DNA of 64,000 nucleotides from Pararobbsia alpina_A (GCF_965118125.1 NZ_OZ221287.1:1-64000), one strand, 5' to 3'; shown: positions 54,304 to 63,285, counted from the stretch's first letter. Notes: a model not told the origin generated them from the sequence alone. Numbers and translations: made by a program.

Positions 54304-57224
54304 CAGCGACCTCGATACACAAGCTCCTGCGCCCCGTTCAACGCGCGCACCGTCCCCGACGGTGCTCCGGCCGACGCATCCTTCGAGGTCAGCCGCACGC
54401 GCCGCTCGCGCGCAGGCGCGAGCGAAAAGAAATTGTCTTCCGCGATGTAGTGCGGATCGACGATCTGGACCATCCGCGCGAATCGCGTCGCGCTCAGCAC
54501 GAGCACCCAGCCGTGGTCCGTGACATCCCGCTCGACGCGCGCCGTGAGGCCCGTGTCGACCGGCTCGCCGAGCGTGCGCTCGGGCAAATGGAATGCGGTA
54601 TCGAGCACGTGCGGCACAAGACGGTCGTGCAGCGTGGCAATCGTCACGTCGTGCTCGCGCGGACCGAAACGGTACGCGTAGGTGAAATCGAAGAAACGCC
54701 CGACCACGGCCGACGCGTTGATGCGCTTGCTCGAGTGCGGCTCGACATCGACGTCGATGCCGGCCTGCAGGAGCGGCGTTTCGCCATTGCGCAGGCTCGC
54801 GAGTTCGAGTCGTGCGCGCAGCGGCGTCGGCCGGTCGTTGACGATATGCAGATGCAGGCCGTTGAGGCCCTCATCGGTGATCAGCAGCTGCACGGGCTTG
54901 AACACCGCGCGCATCGCGTACCACGCGGCCTTCGGCCGGCCGTCGACGCCGATCACGCCCCAGCCTGCACCCGGGCGCAGGTCCTGAAGCTGCCAGACGA
55001 GACCGCCCGCGCACGACGCGCCATGACGGCGCCATTCGCTGAAGACTTCCGTGACGAGATCCACGCTGACGGCGCGGCCTGCATCGAGATAGCGCCGCGG
55101 ATCGGTCTCGCGCAAGGCGACGGGGTCGAGGCCGTAGAGTGTCGACACATAGTGGTCGCGCGTCTCTTCGAAGTCCCAGTCCGCGCCGTTGTCGCGCGGC
55201 ACGCCGCGCTTCCAGTCTTCGCTGCCCGGAACGACTTCGGGCATCAGCACCGCTAGCGATTCCTCAGCGGGCACGTTCGACAGCGCGAGGCACTCGGACG
55301 CGAAGCGCACGTTCGAGCGACGGATATCGTCGAAACCGCGTTTGTACGCGCCGACGCCGTAGTAATGCGCGACCGACGTATCGGGCTGGAACGGCAGCTC
55401 ACCGCCGCTCGGTGAATTCGGCACGTAGACGAGGTCGGGCCGATAACGCGCGACCAGGCTCGGCAGTCGATCGGTAAAGAATTCGGGCAGCGCCGAGCGC
55501 GATTCGACGCCGAACATCGCCGCCTGCTGCGCGACTTCGCTGCCGCCGCAGATCACGGCGAGCGACGGATTGGCCTGCGTACGCAGCAGCAGTTGCTCGA
55601 CTTCGGCGCTGACGTCTTCGGAAAACGCGAGGTCGTCGGCCGGGTAATCGAAGTTGGCGAACATCATGTCCTGCCAGACGAGGATGCCGAGTTCGTCGCA
55701 AAGCTCGAAGAACGGATTGGCCTCGTACGTCATGACGCCGGCGATGCGGATCATGTTCATGTTCGCATCGCGTGCGGCACGCAGCCAGGGCTCGTACGCC
55801 TCGCGTGTCGCGGGCAGCGCAACGAGATCGGCAGCCGTCCAGCACGCGCCGCGGCAGAACACGCGCACACCGTTGACGACCAGCGCGAAGCCCGCGCCAT
55901 CGGTGCCGTGATCGGCTTCGACGGTACGGAAACCAACGCGACCCAGATCGAAGCGCCCGCCGCCGATCTCGACGGACAGGTCGTGCAGCATCGTTTCGCC
56001 ATGCGTGTGCGGCCACCAGAGGCGCACGGAGGGCATGCGTATCTCGCCCTCGAACACATTCGAATCGACGCGATGCATCGCGCCACGCTCTTCGCCGCAC
56101 ATCATCGAGACGAACGCACCGCCGTCCTGACGCTTGCCGCCGGCGCAGGCCTGGCGTGCAAGACGCGGCGCGCGGATTTCGACGCGCAGGTTCACGATGC
56201 CGTCGCCATCGATCACGCGTGTTTCGATATCGACGTGCGAAATCCATTGCTCGCGCAGATCGACGAGCGCAATGCGACGCCACGGCCCCACGGCGGGAAC
56301 GGGCGCGCACCAGCCGGGCATGCGTCCGAGTGCTGCGCTACGCACGCCGCGCAGCGCGGCCTGCGAAATCAATTTCTGGCGCCAGCGCTGACGCCGGAGC
56401 GTCGGTGCCTGCATCGCGCGGAACACAAGATGAAGCGTATGGCGTTGAGCGGGATCGTCGCCGAGATCGAGTTCGATCTCGTGCGTCGCAAACATATTGC
56501 GCGACTGCAGACGCAGCGCGCCATCGACCCAGACTTCGGCGATCGTGGCGAGGCCTTCGCAGCGGAGCATGCGTACGCCGCTGCCTTCGAATTCGGTGCG
56601 GTACCACCAGTCTCGCGTGTCGGGGTTGTCTTCGGCACGCGGTGCATCGCCGGCCCACCTGCCTGAATCGCGCAGCGCTTGTGCAACCGTGCCGGGTACC
56701 TTTGCAGCGATCCAGTCGCTGGTGCCATGGAGTGCAGCCGGCAGATCGGCCGGCGTCGCGAACGCGCCGGCGTCGGTGCCGAGCACGGTCCAGCCGTGTT
56801 CGATCGCGACCGAGGTGTCGACGGGTGTGCCATGGATCGCGGGATCGCGCAGATGCGAAGCCATAACGGACAGGCGAGCTGACTCATCGGAATCAGTCGC
56901 GGGATCAGTCGCACGATCCGTAGCGATATCGGTGACGGAATCTTCGGTGCGCGTTTCGAGCGCGACATCGTCAAATGCAACGGTCGACGCGGCGTCGATC
57001 AGCGCGGTGCCCGAACGATTCGCACCCGCGAGCGTGGCCGCTGTGCCTGCCTCTGTGCGTGCCAGTGCGCCGGCTTGCGGATCGGCCAGCAAGGCGTTCG
57101 GCTCGAACAAATCCGCCGGCGGCAATGCGGCCGCGACAGTTCGCGTTCGGCCCGCGGCGCGCGCTGCGACACGGAGCCGTGCGCGCCAGCGCTTCGAGGC
57201 TCCGTCGTGATTGGCGACTGTCAT
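54303..57224 (-). CDS. Glycoside hydrolase family 2, beta-mannosidase-like
   Basis: A 973-residue protein. Residues 1-120 are an Ala/Thr/Asp-rich extension of unknown role. Then come a GH2 sugar-binding domain (from about 140, WWYRTEFEG), an immunoglobulin-like domain, and a TIM barrel (about 450-760) with NMIRIAGVMTYEANPFFELCDELG and WQDMMF. The nucleophile is probably Glu644 (RFASE). The acid/base Glu563 lies in CGGSE where beta-mannosidases have CGNNE, so the near-invariant Asn is Ser. There is no signal peptide, so it should be cytoplasmic. The ATG at 57224 has GGGGGAAA upstream. An alternative start is the ATG of MASHLRD (residue 121). Confidence 0.82.
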   Translation of the reverse strand: MTVANHDGASKRWRARLRVAARAAGRTRTVAAALPPADLFEPNALLADPQAGALARTEAGTAATLAGANRSGTALIDAASTVAFDDVALETRTEDSVTDIATDRATDPATDSDESARLSVMASHLRDPAIHGTPVDTSVAIEHGWTVLGTDAGAFATPADLPAALHGTSDWIAAKVPGTVAQALRDSGRWAGDAPRAEDNPDTRDWWYRTEFEGSGVRMLRCEGLATIAEVWVDGALRLQSRNMFATHEIELDLGDDPAQRHTLHLVFRAMQAPTLRRQRWRQKLISQAALRGVRSAALGRMPGWCAPVPAVGPWRRIALVDLREQWISHVDIETRVIDGDGIVNLRVEIRAPRLARQACAGGKRQDGGAFVSMMCGEERGAMHRVDSNVFEGEIRMPSVRLWWPHTHGETMLHDLSVEIGGGRFDLGRVGFRTVEADHGTDGAGFALVVNGVRVFCRGACWTAADLVALPATREAYEPWLRAARDANMNMIRIAGVMTYEANPFFELCDELGILVWQDMMFANFDYPADDLAFSEDVSAEVEQLLLRTQANPSLAVICGGSEVAQQAAMFGVESRSALPEFFTDRLPSLVARYRPDLVYVPNSPSGGELPFQPDTSVAHYYGVGAYKRGFDDIRRSNVRFASECLALSNVPAEESLAVLMPEVVPGSEDWKRGVPRDNGADWDFEETRDHYVSTLYGLDPVALRETDPRRYLDAGRAVSVDLVTEVFSEWRRHGASCAGGLVWQLQDLRPGAGWGVIGVDGRPKAAWYAMRAVFKPVQLLITDEGLNGLHLHIVNDRPTPLRARLELASLRNGETPLLQAGIDVDVEPHSSKRINASAVVGRFFDFTYAYRFGPREHDVTIATLHDRLVPHVLDTAFHLPERTLGEPVDTGLTARVERDVTDHGWVLVLSATRFARMVQIVDPHYIAEDNFFSLAPARERRVRLTSKDASAGAPSGTVRALNGAQELVYRGR

Positions 57225-57266
57225 CAGCCGTTTCCCCCGGGGAAAGCAGGTCAGCCTCGGCTGTCC

Positions 57267-58283
57267 TCAACCTCTCGACACATCCAATGCAGCGGCCAAT
57301 GCCGGCACGGTATCGTCGTAGGCACGTTCAAGTAAATCGAAACAGTCGTTGCACATGTCCGGACGGCGGCGTGCCATGGCACGCGCAATCCTGAACTGCA
57401 GGACCTTCGCTTCGTTGGCGATGGTCTTGCAAGCTGTCTCAATGGAAGGTGCAGTGTGTACGCCGGCTTCCCCGAGCCAGTCGACATACTGGCCGAGCAA
57501 CTCGAAATTCGCACCGAGTTGCCGCAGCGTATTGAATGCGTACAGATGGAAATAGGCATCGCCGCGCGCGATCAGTGTCTCCAGGTGCGCGGGAAACGCA
57601 GCACGAAACGCACTTACCGGATTGGCGGCTGGACGGGACGCCAGATGTTCGCGCAAACGTACGACCGAGGCGCTCGCCAGTGCTTCGCCTGTGAGAGCGG
57701 GTCGCGCCTGCTTGACGAACTCGACGTACGGGAACAGCACATCAGGGTCGGCGCGCAATGCGTCGGTCTTGCGGAATACACCTGCATAGTCTTCTCCGTC
57801 GAGCGTGTAGTACCCGGCGTTGTGGAAATAGCCGAGCCGGCCACCCGTACGATCGATGCGGTCGATACCGATCGTCGTCTTCGTATGTTCGCGCCGGTAC
57901 GTCGTTGCTCGCGTATCGGGCAGGTAAAACGCATCCATCTCGACGAGCACGATGTTGCCGCGCACGACCTGCTGCTCGATGTGTTCGTCGAGCTCGTCGA
58001 AGATCGCGAGCTCCTGCACGGCCACGCCGTACAGGCGGTCGAGATCGTAGAGCGGGAATTTGAAGAACGTGAACTGATCGCCTTCAAAGTCCTGCGTCAC
58101 GGTAAATCCGAGCGCAGCGCGCGCTTCGCAGCCGCGCGCGCCGAGCAGGCTCAGCCAGAGGTCGACGTAGCAGTTGGTTTCCTGCCAGCTGCGTTCCACA
58201 GCGTGCAGCCCTGCCGGGACCGTGGGCACTGCACCCGCGGCTGTCCAGGGATCCACGCTCGCGCCGACCGTCATGTCATTCAT
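57267..58283 (-). CDS. DUF1839 family protein
   Basis: A 338-residue soluble protein of unknown function. Recognisable family blocks: ERSWQETNCYVDLWLSLLGARG near residue 35, ALGFTVTQDFEGDQFTFFKFP, and LVEMDAFYLPDTRATTYRREHTKTTIGI near 130. The last is compatible with a transferase-like fold with His/Cys/Asp candidates. A C-terminal helical domain follows. The start ATG overlaps the ligase stop (ATGA). DUF1839 genes typically adjoin amino acid:[carrier protein] ligases, so it probably acts on the aminoacyl carrier protein, perhaps as the acyltransferase (inference). Confidence 0.85.
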   Translation of the reverse strand: MNDMTVGASVDPWTAAGAVPTVPAGLHAVERSWQETNCYVDLWLSLLGARGCEARAALGFTVTQDFEGDQFTFFKFPLYDLDRLYGVAVQELAIFDELDEHIEQQVVRGNIVLVEMDAFYLPDTRATTYRREHTKTTIGIDRIDRTGGRLGYFHNAGYYTLDGEDYAGVFRKTDALRADPDVLFPYVEFVKQARPALTGEALASASVVRLREHLASRPAANPVSAFRAAFPAHLETLIARGDAYFHLYAFNTLRQLGANFELLGQYVDWLGEAGVHTAPSIETACKTIANEAKVLQFRIARAMARRRPDMCNDCFDLLERAYDDTVPALAAALDVSRG

Positions 58284-59272
58284 TGCTGGCCCCAGAGTGC
58301 TTCGCGAACACCTGCCGGCCACTGCGTGACGTCGAGGCCGTGGTGACGGAACATGGCAAGCGTCGTGCGCTCCATGCCGAAGCCCACGCAACCCGTGTGC
58401 GCCACGGCGCCGTCTGCGGTGTGGAACTTCCACAGCTCGCCGAAGTGGTCCATGTGGTAGTTGAAGCTCAGGCAGGCCGTCGGCTTCTCTTCGCTTTCGA
58501 TCGGGATCAGCAGCTCGAACTTGAGTTCCTGTGCGCGCTGGCTGTCGGCCACGATCTTGCCGCCACGACCGAAGAACGGATCGTTCGCGAGATCGATCCA
58601 GTGCGGTAGTTGCAGCGTTTCGATCAGTGCCTTGCCGCGCTCGATCCACATCGCGCGGAATTCGACGATCTGCTCGGGCGTGCCCATACGCACGTACTCG
58701 CGCATGCGGAACATCTGCATGCGTGCCGGATCGAGCGAAGGCTCGTGGCGGAAGCAGTACGAGAACACGTCGATCGTGCGGCCTTCTTCAGGCAGCGGAC
58801 CACGCTTGGCCACGACCGGGTAGCACGGATAGCAGGCCGCCGGCGTCAGGACAGCACGCGTGGGCTTCTGGTTTTCCATCCAGTCTTCGCCTTCGTCGAG
58901 GCACTTGAGCAGGCGATGGTGCTCGCGATCGCCGCCGCAGAAGCTGTGGATGGTGCCGGCCAGGTTCGGGAAGCTCTTCAGGTACTCGCTGTCCTCGAAG
59001 TCCGTGCGGTTCATCGCCGGCGGGAAGCGCATGACTTCCGCTTTCTGGTCGGCGCCGCGACGTGTGACGAGGTTGTTGATCCCTTCGACCACGCTTTCGA
59101 ACACTTCGCTACGGCCATAGAGGCCGTCGACGCCCATCGGAATCAGCAGGCCGGCATCGATGAGTTCGTCGCGGAACGTCGGGGTCGCCGCGCGCCCGAG
59201 CACATCGGCTGCGAGCGTCTTGGCGGTGTCGACGCCCTGGGCGTCGTCAAGGGTGACTTTGGCATCAGACAT
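58280..59272 (-). CDS. Amino acid:[carrier protein] ligase, class II seryl-tRNA-synthetase homologue
   Basis: A 330-residue stand-alone catalytic core of a class II aminoacyl-tRNA synthetase without the tRNA-binding arm. Class II motif 2 is seen in FSYCFRHEPSLDPARMQMFRMREYV, and motif 3 in GCVGFGMERTTLAMF. Candidate zinc ligands are Cys147, Glu192 and Cys295. They are each offset by exactly 16 from the Cys131, Glu176 and Cys279 I recall for the Bradyrhizobium glycine:[carrier protein] ligase. Such enzymes activate a small amino acid with ATP and load it on the phosphopantetheine of a dedicated carrier protein. The carrier gene is in the same operon. Which amino acid is used cannot be read here. 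Confidence 0.9.
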   Translation of the reverse strand: MSDAKVTLDDAQGVDTAKTLAADVLGRAATPTFRDELIDAGLLIPMGVDGLYGRSEVFESVVEGINNLVTRRGADQKAEVMRFPPAMNRTDFEDSEYLKSFPNLAGTIHSFCGGDREHHRLLKCLDEGEDWMENQKPTRAVLTPAACYPCYPVVAKRGPLPEEGRTIDVFSYCFRHEPSLDPARMQMFRMREYVRMGTPEQIVEFRAMWIERGKALIETLQLPHWIDLANDPFFGRGGKIVADSQRAQELKFELLIPIESEEKPTACLSFNYHMDHFGELWKFHTADGAVAHTGCVGFGMERTTLAMFRHHGLDVTQWPAGVREALWGQQ

Positions 59273-60550
59273 TTAGAACCTCAGCGTCGTAGAGCGTTGC
59301 GCGAGCAACAGGCTCGCGGTGTTCGCCGCGATACGGTCGTTGTTGATCATCAGCGGAGCCGAGTGCAGGTCGCGCAGATGGCGGCCGACGCTGAACGGCG
59401 TGCCGTTTTTGTAACCGGCCATGCCACAGATCATGAGCACCTGGCCGACGATCGCGATCGCGGTCGTCGAGACGCTTGTCTTCAGCAGGTTCATGTCCGA
59501 TGCGAACGCCATCGTCTCGGACATCGATTCGCTCATCGACTCGCTGCGGCGCGCTTGTGCGTAGCTATCGAGCGCCATCGTCAGGCGTGCATGCGCGAGT
59601 TGCAGCAGGCCCACCGATTCGGCGAGACGCGTGCCGCCCGGCGGCAGCGTGCCCGGCTTGGCCTTGGCCTGAACGCGGAAGAATTGCTTCGCGCGATCAA
59701 CGGCGTTGGCGGCGATACCGATCCAGCACGAGGCCCAGAGCACGTGCGACACGGGCAGCATCGTGCGGTCGGCGATCTCGGCGAACGGCGTGGGCAGCAC
59801 TTGTTCGATGCCGCCCTTGGCGATCAGCTTGAACGCTTCGCTGCACGTACCGCGCATGCCCAGCGAGTCCCAGCCGCTACGACGCTCGAGCGTGTAGTCC
59901 GACTTGAGGATGGTGATCAGCACCTGATCCGACGGCGGCGCATCGTTGTTGCGGCGAGCCGTGACGAGGATGCCGTCGGCGTAGGCGCCGTACGAGATCG
60001 TCGACGCGAGCTTTTCGAGCGAGAAGGCGTTGCCTTCAGCTTGCACGGCGCATGCGCTGTTGCGCAGGTTGCCGCCGACGGTGTCTTCCGACGTCGCCGA
60101 AGCGAGCAGCAGCTGTTCGCCCGTCAGGCGTTGCAGCAGTTGCTGGTGCCATGCGTCGCTCGGTGCGTGTTCGAGCACGCACGCGACCTGGATCTGATGC
60201 ATGGCATAGATCATGGCCGTCGACGCGCAGGCTTGCGCCAGCGTTTCGCAGATCTGGGCGAGGCAGCGCAGCGATGCGCCGTGGCCGCCAAAGGCGCGCG
60301 GCACCATCGCGCCGAGCAGGCCTTGTTCGCGCAGGGCGGCGACCGCTTCCGACGGGAAGCGCGCGGCGCGGTCCACATCGTCCGCGTGCGTCGCAGCGAC
60401 TTGCGCCGCAGCGCGGGCTTGCGCCTCGAGCGCGGCGAACTCGGTTTCGCCGTCGCCGGCAAACGTGGTCGTCAGCGCTTCGACGGCCGCGCCTGGCTGT
60501 GCATCGTTGAGTTCGGCCGCATCGGAGGCGGCATCAGGCAGCGCGCTCAT
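59273..60550 (-). CDS. Acyl-CoA dehydrogenase-like flavoprotein of the carrier-protein operon
   Basis: A 425-residue member of the acyl-CoA dehydrogenase family. After about 45 Ala-rich residues comes the N-terminal helical domain (FPSEAVAALREQGLLGAMVPRAFGGHGAS). The flavin-binding middle beta domain (about 160-255; DSLGMRGTCSEAF) and the C-terminal helices (MICGMAGYKNGTPFSVGRHLRDLHSAPLMINND) follow. The genetic setting between the carrier protein and its aminoacyl ligase suggests it oxidises a carrier-bound aminoacyl group, as prolyl-carrier dehydrogenases do in pyrrole-forming pathways (inference). It overlaps the carrier gene by 4 bp and abuts the ligase gene. Confidence 0.87.
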   Translation of the reverse strand: MSALPDAASDAAELNDAQPGAAVEALTTTFAGDGETEFAALEAQARAAAQVAATHADDVDRAARFPSEAVAALREQGLLGAMVPRAFGGHGASLRCLAQICETLAQACASTAMIYAMHQIQVACVLEHAPSDAWHQQLLQRLTGEQLLLASATSEDTVGGNLRNSACAVQAEGNAFSLEKLASTISYGAYADGILVTARRNNDAPPSDQVLITILKSDYTLERRSGWDSLGMRGTCSEAFKLIAKGGIEQVLPTPFAEIADRTMLPVSHVLWASCWIGIAANAVDRAKQFFRVQAKAKPGTLPPGGTRLAESVGLLQLAHARLTMALDSYAQARRSESMSESMSETMAFASDMNLLKTSVSTTAIAIVGQVLMICGMAGYKNGTPFSVGRHLRDLHSAPLMINNDRIAANTASLLLAQRSTTLRF

Positions 60551-60813
60551 ACTTCGGCTCCATTTGCGGAAAGCTCGGACACGGCTGCCGCAAGAGAATC
60601 AATCGATTGGAACAGCTTGCGCGTGAGCATCGCATCGGGGATTTCGATGTCGAATGCATCTTCAACGGCGAGCATGATTTGTACGGTCGCCAGCGACGAG
60701 AGACCGTGCTCATACAAGTCGCTGGTGTCTTCGATCTGGTCCACCGGCACATCGAGCCGCGCCGATTCGGAAAGGATTCGTCGCAACGTGACGTAACGAG
60801 GTGCGGTATTCAT
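60547..60813 (-). CDS. Acyl/aminoacyl carrier protein
   Basis: An 88-residue carrier protein. The four-helix fold has the attachment loop HGLSSLATVQIML (residues 36-48), where Ser40 is the expected 4'-phosphopantetheine site; the usual Asp before it is Ser39. The ATG at 60813 has AGGGGA six bases upstream. It is the first gene of a six-gene unit whose third gene is an aminoacyl:[carrier protein] ligase, so it is probably dedicated to that pathway rather than to fatty acid synthesis. Confidence 0.9.
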   Translation of the reverse strand: MNTAPRYVTLRRILSESARLDVPVDQIEDTSDLYEHGLSSLATVQIMLAVEDAFDIEIPDAMLTRKLFQSIDSLAAAVSELSANGAEV

Positions 60814-61311
60814 CAGATTCCCCTGCAAGACTGGTCTGGAAAAACATGCCGATGCCGCTTGGGCGGCAACGAATATCGGTATCGTGGTCGCGATGGATCG
60901 GCTCCCTCCACCGATGCCCTCGCCGAAACGAGTAGCCGATGGTTGGGATGAATTAGACGGGAACGACGCTGGCGAATCGGTGCGGAGGCTCACATAACCC
61001 TTACTTGGCGCGGGTTGTGGCGTGAGTACCTCATCGCTATGTGCGCTGGCGCGCAGTCGGCAAGCCGCACTTGCTGCGACGCAGCATGGCGGCTTTCACG
61101 GTGTAAACCGTGTTTTTTTGCGGGTGCGGGGAGTGTGCGCGAGCGCGCCGTGCGATGCGATTGCGGCGGTGCACGTGCGGGACGTCATGCCGATGTCATG
61201 CGTTGTTATCCACATGCATCCGCACGCGCGGCAGATACGATTCGATGTTTCAAACCGTGACTGCCGCGTGGGATGGATTCACAGGAACCCGGTGAACTCA
61301 GGCTCGTCGTG
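60814..61311. other. Intergenic region upstream of the carrier-protein operon
   Basis: 498 bp between the carrier-protein start and the stop of the TPR/glycosyltransferase gene (both on the minus strand). It should contain the operon promoter, but no confident -10/-35 pair is visible. It contains an orphan plus-strand terminator at 61097-61119. No protein gene is supported. Confidence 0.4.
61097..61119 (+). terminator. Orphan plus-strand intrinsic terminator
   Basis: Perfect stem CACGGT/ACCGTG with a GTAA loop, followed by seven T on the plus strand. All neighbouring genes read from the minus strand, so no annotated gene uses it. A small plus-strand RNA ending here is possible. Confidence 0.7.
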
Positions 61312-63285
61312 TCAGAGCACGAGGCTACCGGCGGTCAGCTGCACCGGCGCCGCAACCGGCACGACCGGCGCGAGCGGCACGACGTTCGGGGTGAGTTTCG
61401 CGCGTGCGAAGTCGATCAGGGCTTGCTGAACCTGGTCGACCAGGCCGGACCAGTCGCCGAGCGACGGCTGACGGAACAGGCGCGCGCTCGGATACCACGG
61501 CGAATCGGCGCGTTCGTGGAACCAGCGCCACTCGGCCGCCCACGGCAGCATGACGAAGACGGTCTTGCCCAGCGCACCCGCAAGGTGGGCGACGGAGGTG
61601 TCGACCGCGACCACCACATCGAGCTGCTCGATCAGCGCGGCGGTGTCGCCGAAGTCGGTGATGTGGGCGCCGCCGTTGAGCACGTGCGGCACGGTCGTCA
61701 GCGCGCGTTGATCGTGAACCGACAGTCCGGGCTGGATCGCCACCCAGTTGACCGATGTGTCGCTGACGAGCGGCGCCAGAAACTGAATGGGCATCGAACG
61801 GTTGCGATCGTTGACGTGGTTCGGATTGCCCGCCCACGCGAGACCGATGCGCAGCTTGCCGTTATTGGGCAGCACGCTGCTCCACTTCTGGCGATAAGCC
61901 TCGGGCGCGCTAAGGTACTGCTGCGCCGAAGGAATCGTCTCGACACGCGTGCCGAAGACAAACGGCAGGCTCATCAACGGAACGAAGTAGTCACAGAGCG
62001 GCAGCTCGTCGTCGTGCGCCAGCATGCGAAGGTTTCCGGCCGGCGCCCATTCGTGCTCCTTGCCGGCCAGCAACGGCAGCACGGCGCGGTTGGCCGCGAA
62101 AACGACCTGCGCATTGCTCGTCTGCGCGACCATCGGCACAAAACGGCAGAACTGGATGGTGTCGCCCACGCCTTGCTCGGGCACGATCAGCAGCGTCTTG
62201 CCCGTGAGGTCTTCACCGTTCCAGCGCTGCGCGCCCGCGTATTTCGCAGGGTCGACGATCGGGATGCGGTCCATCTCGAGCCGGCTTTCATAACGGCGCC
62301 AGCCATCGGCATAGTTGCCCAGGCGCAGGCTCGAGGTCGCGGACGACAGCTTCGCGTCGATCTTCGATTCGGGTTCGATTTCGTGAACCTTGTCGAACAT
62401 CAGGATCGCGTCGGCGTCGGCGCGATAGGCCGCCATGACCTGACCGAGGTTGTTGAAGGCAGCCACGCCGCGCGGCTGGATCTGCAGTGCGGCCTGCAAG
62501 AACGTCAGCGCTTCGTCGAGGCGATTGAGTTCCCACAGCGCCGCGCCGATGCCGACGAGGCCGTCATAGGAGTTCGGGTCGACTTGCAGGCATTTGCCGA
62601 AATCGACGAGCGCGTCCTGCGGACGGCGCTGCGCGATGCGGACGTTGCCCTTCTGCGAATGGGCGAATGCACGCGACGGATCGACGCGCAGCACCGCTTC
62701 GTAGGCCGCGTAGGCCTCGTCGTATTGCTTGAGGAAGTACAGCGAGTTCGCGCGCTGCTGCTGCCCTTCGGCATTCGAGGGGCTCAGCACGGTCATGCGG
62801 GCGAACATGGTGTTCGCCTTCTCGTGATGGCCCTGCTTGCCGTACAGATTGCCGATGTGCAGCATCAGGTCGACCGAGGTCGGGTTCGCAACAAGTGCGC
62901 GCTCCATGCGCGGGCCGATTTCGTCAGCGCGGCCCACCGCGCGGTACACCTTGAGCAGCGTGCCCCAGGCCAGCACGGAACCGACATGTTCGTCGCACGC
63001 CTTCTCGAGCACGGCGAGCGCGTCGTCGTGCTTCTTGAGCGCGAGCAGGAATTCGCCGAGCTGCACCGGGCTTTCGGGGTCCGTCGTGTCGAATTCGATG
63101 GCGCGGCGGGCGAGCGTCAGGGCGTCCTGATACCGCTTCTGCACGAAGCGGAGGATGGCCATGCCGCGGGTCGCGCGCACGTCTTTCGGCGCGCTCTTGA
63201 GAATCGCGGCGAAGCCGCGCTCGGCTGCGCCCAATTGCTTTTTCTCGAGCGCTGCGCGCGCGATTTCGTACTGATCCATCGTCAT
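61312..63285 (-). CDS. TPR protein with C-terminal GT9-like glycosyltransferase domain
   Basis: A 657-residue protein. About ten tetratricopeptide repeats cover residues 1-350 (for example PRGVAAFNNLGQVMAAYRAD). A GT-B domain like family 9/ADP-heptose transferases covers about 370-630 (LLIVPEQGVGDTIQFCRFVPMV, IGLAWAGNPNHVNDRNRSMP, DVVVAVDTSVAHLAGALGKTVFVMLP). The motif ending DTSVAHLAGA is the nucleotide-sugar contact. It could glycosylate a protein or an envelope polymer with the TPRs as acceptor-binding arm. A homologous gene follows upstream in tandem. Start ATG at 63285, with an alternative two codons later. Confidence 0.85.
   Translation of the reverse strand: MTMDQYEIARAALEKKQLGAAERGFAAILKSAPKDVRATRGMAILRFVQKRYQDALTLARRAIEFDTTDPESPVQLGEFLLALKKHDDALAVLEKACDEHVGSVLAWGTLLKVYRAVGRADEIGPRMERALVANPTSVDLMLHIGNLYGKQGHHEKANTMFARMTVLSPSNAEGQQQRANSLYFLKQYDEAYAAYEAVLRVDPSRAFAHSQKGNVRIAQRRPQDALVDFGKCLQVDPNSYDGLVGIGAALWELNRLDEALTFLQAALQIQPRGVAAFNNLGQVMAAYRADADAILMFDKVHEIEPESKIDAKLSSATSSLRLGNYADGWRRYESRLEMDRIPIVDPAKYAGAQRWNGEDLTGKTLLIVPEQGVGDTIQFCRFVPMVAQTSNAQVVFAANRAVLPLLAGKEHEWAPAGNLRMLAHDDELPLCDYFVPLMSLPFVFGTRVETIPSAQQYLSAPEAYRQKWSSVLPNNGKLRIGLAWAGNPNHVNDRNRSMPIQFLAPLVSDTSVNWVAIQPGLSVHDQRALTTVPHVLNGGAHITDFGDTAALIEQLDVVVAVDTSVAHLAGALGKTVFVMLPWAAEWRWFHERADSPWYPSARLFRQPSLGDWSGLVDQVQQALIDFARAKLTPNVVPLAPVVPVAAPVQLTAGSLVL

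Noticed and set aside
58610..60796. Plus-strand frame of 728 codons opposite the ligase and dehydrogenase genes
   Set aside because: Antisense shadow: Arg/Ala/His-rich, spans the junctions of three well-supported minus-strand genes.
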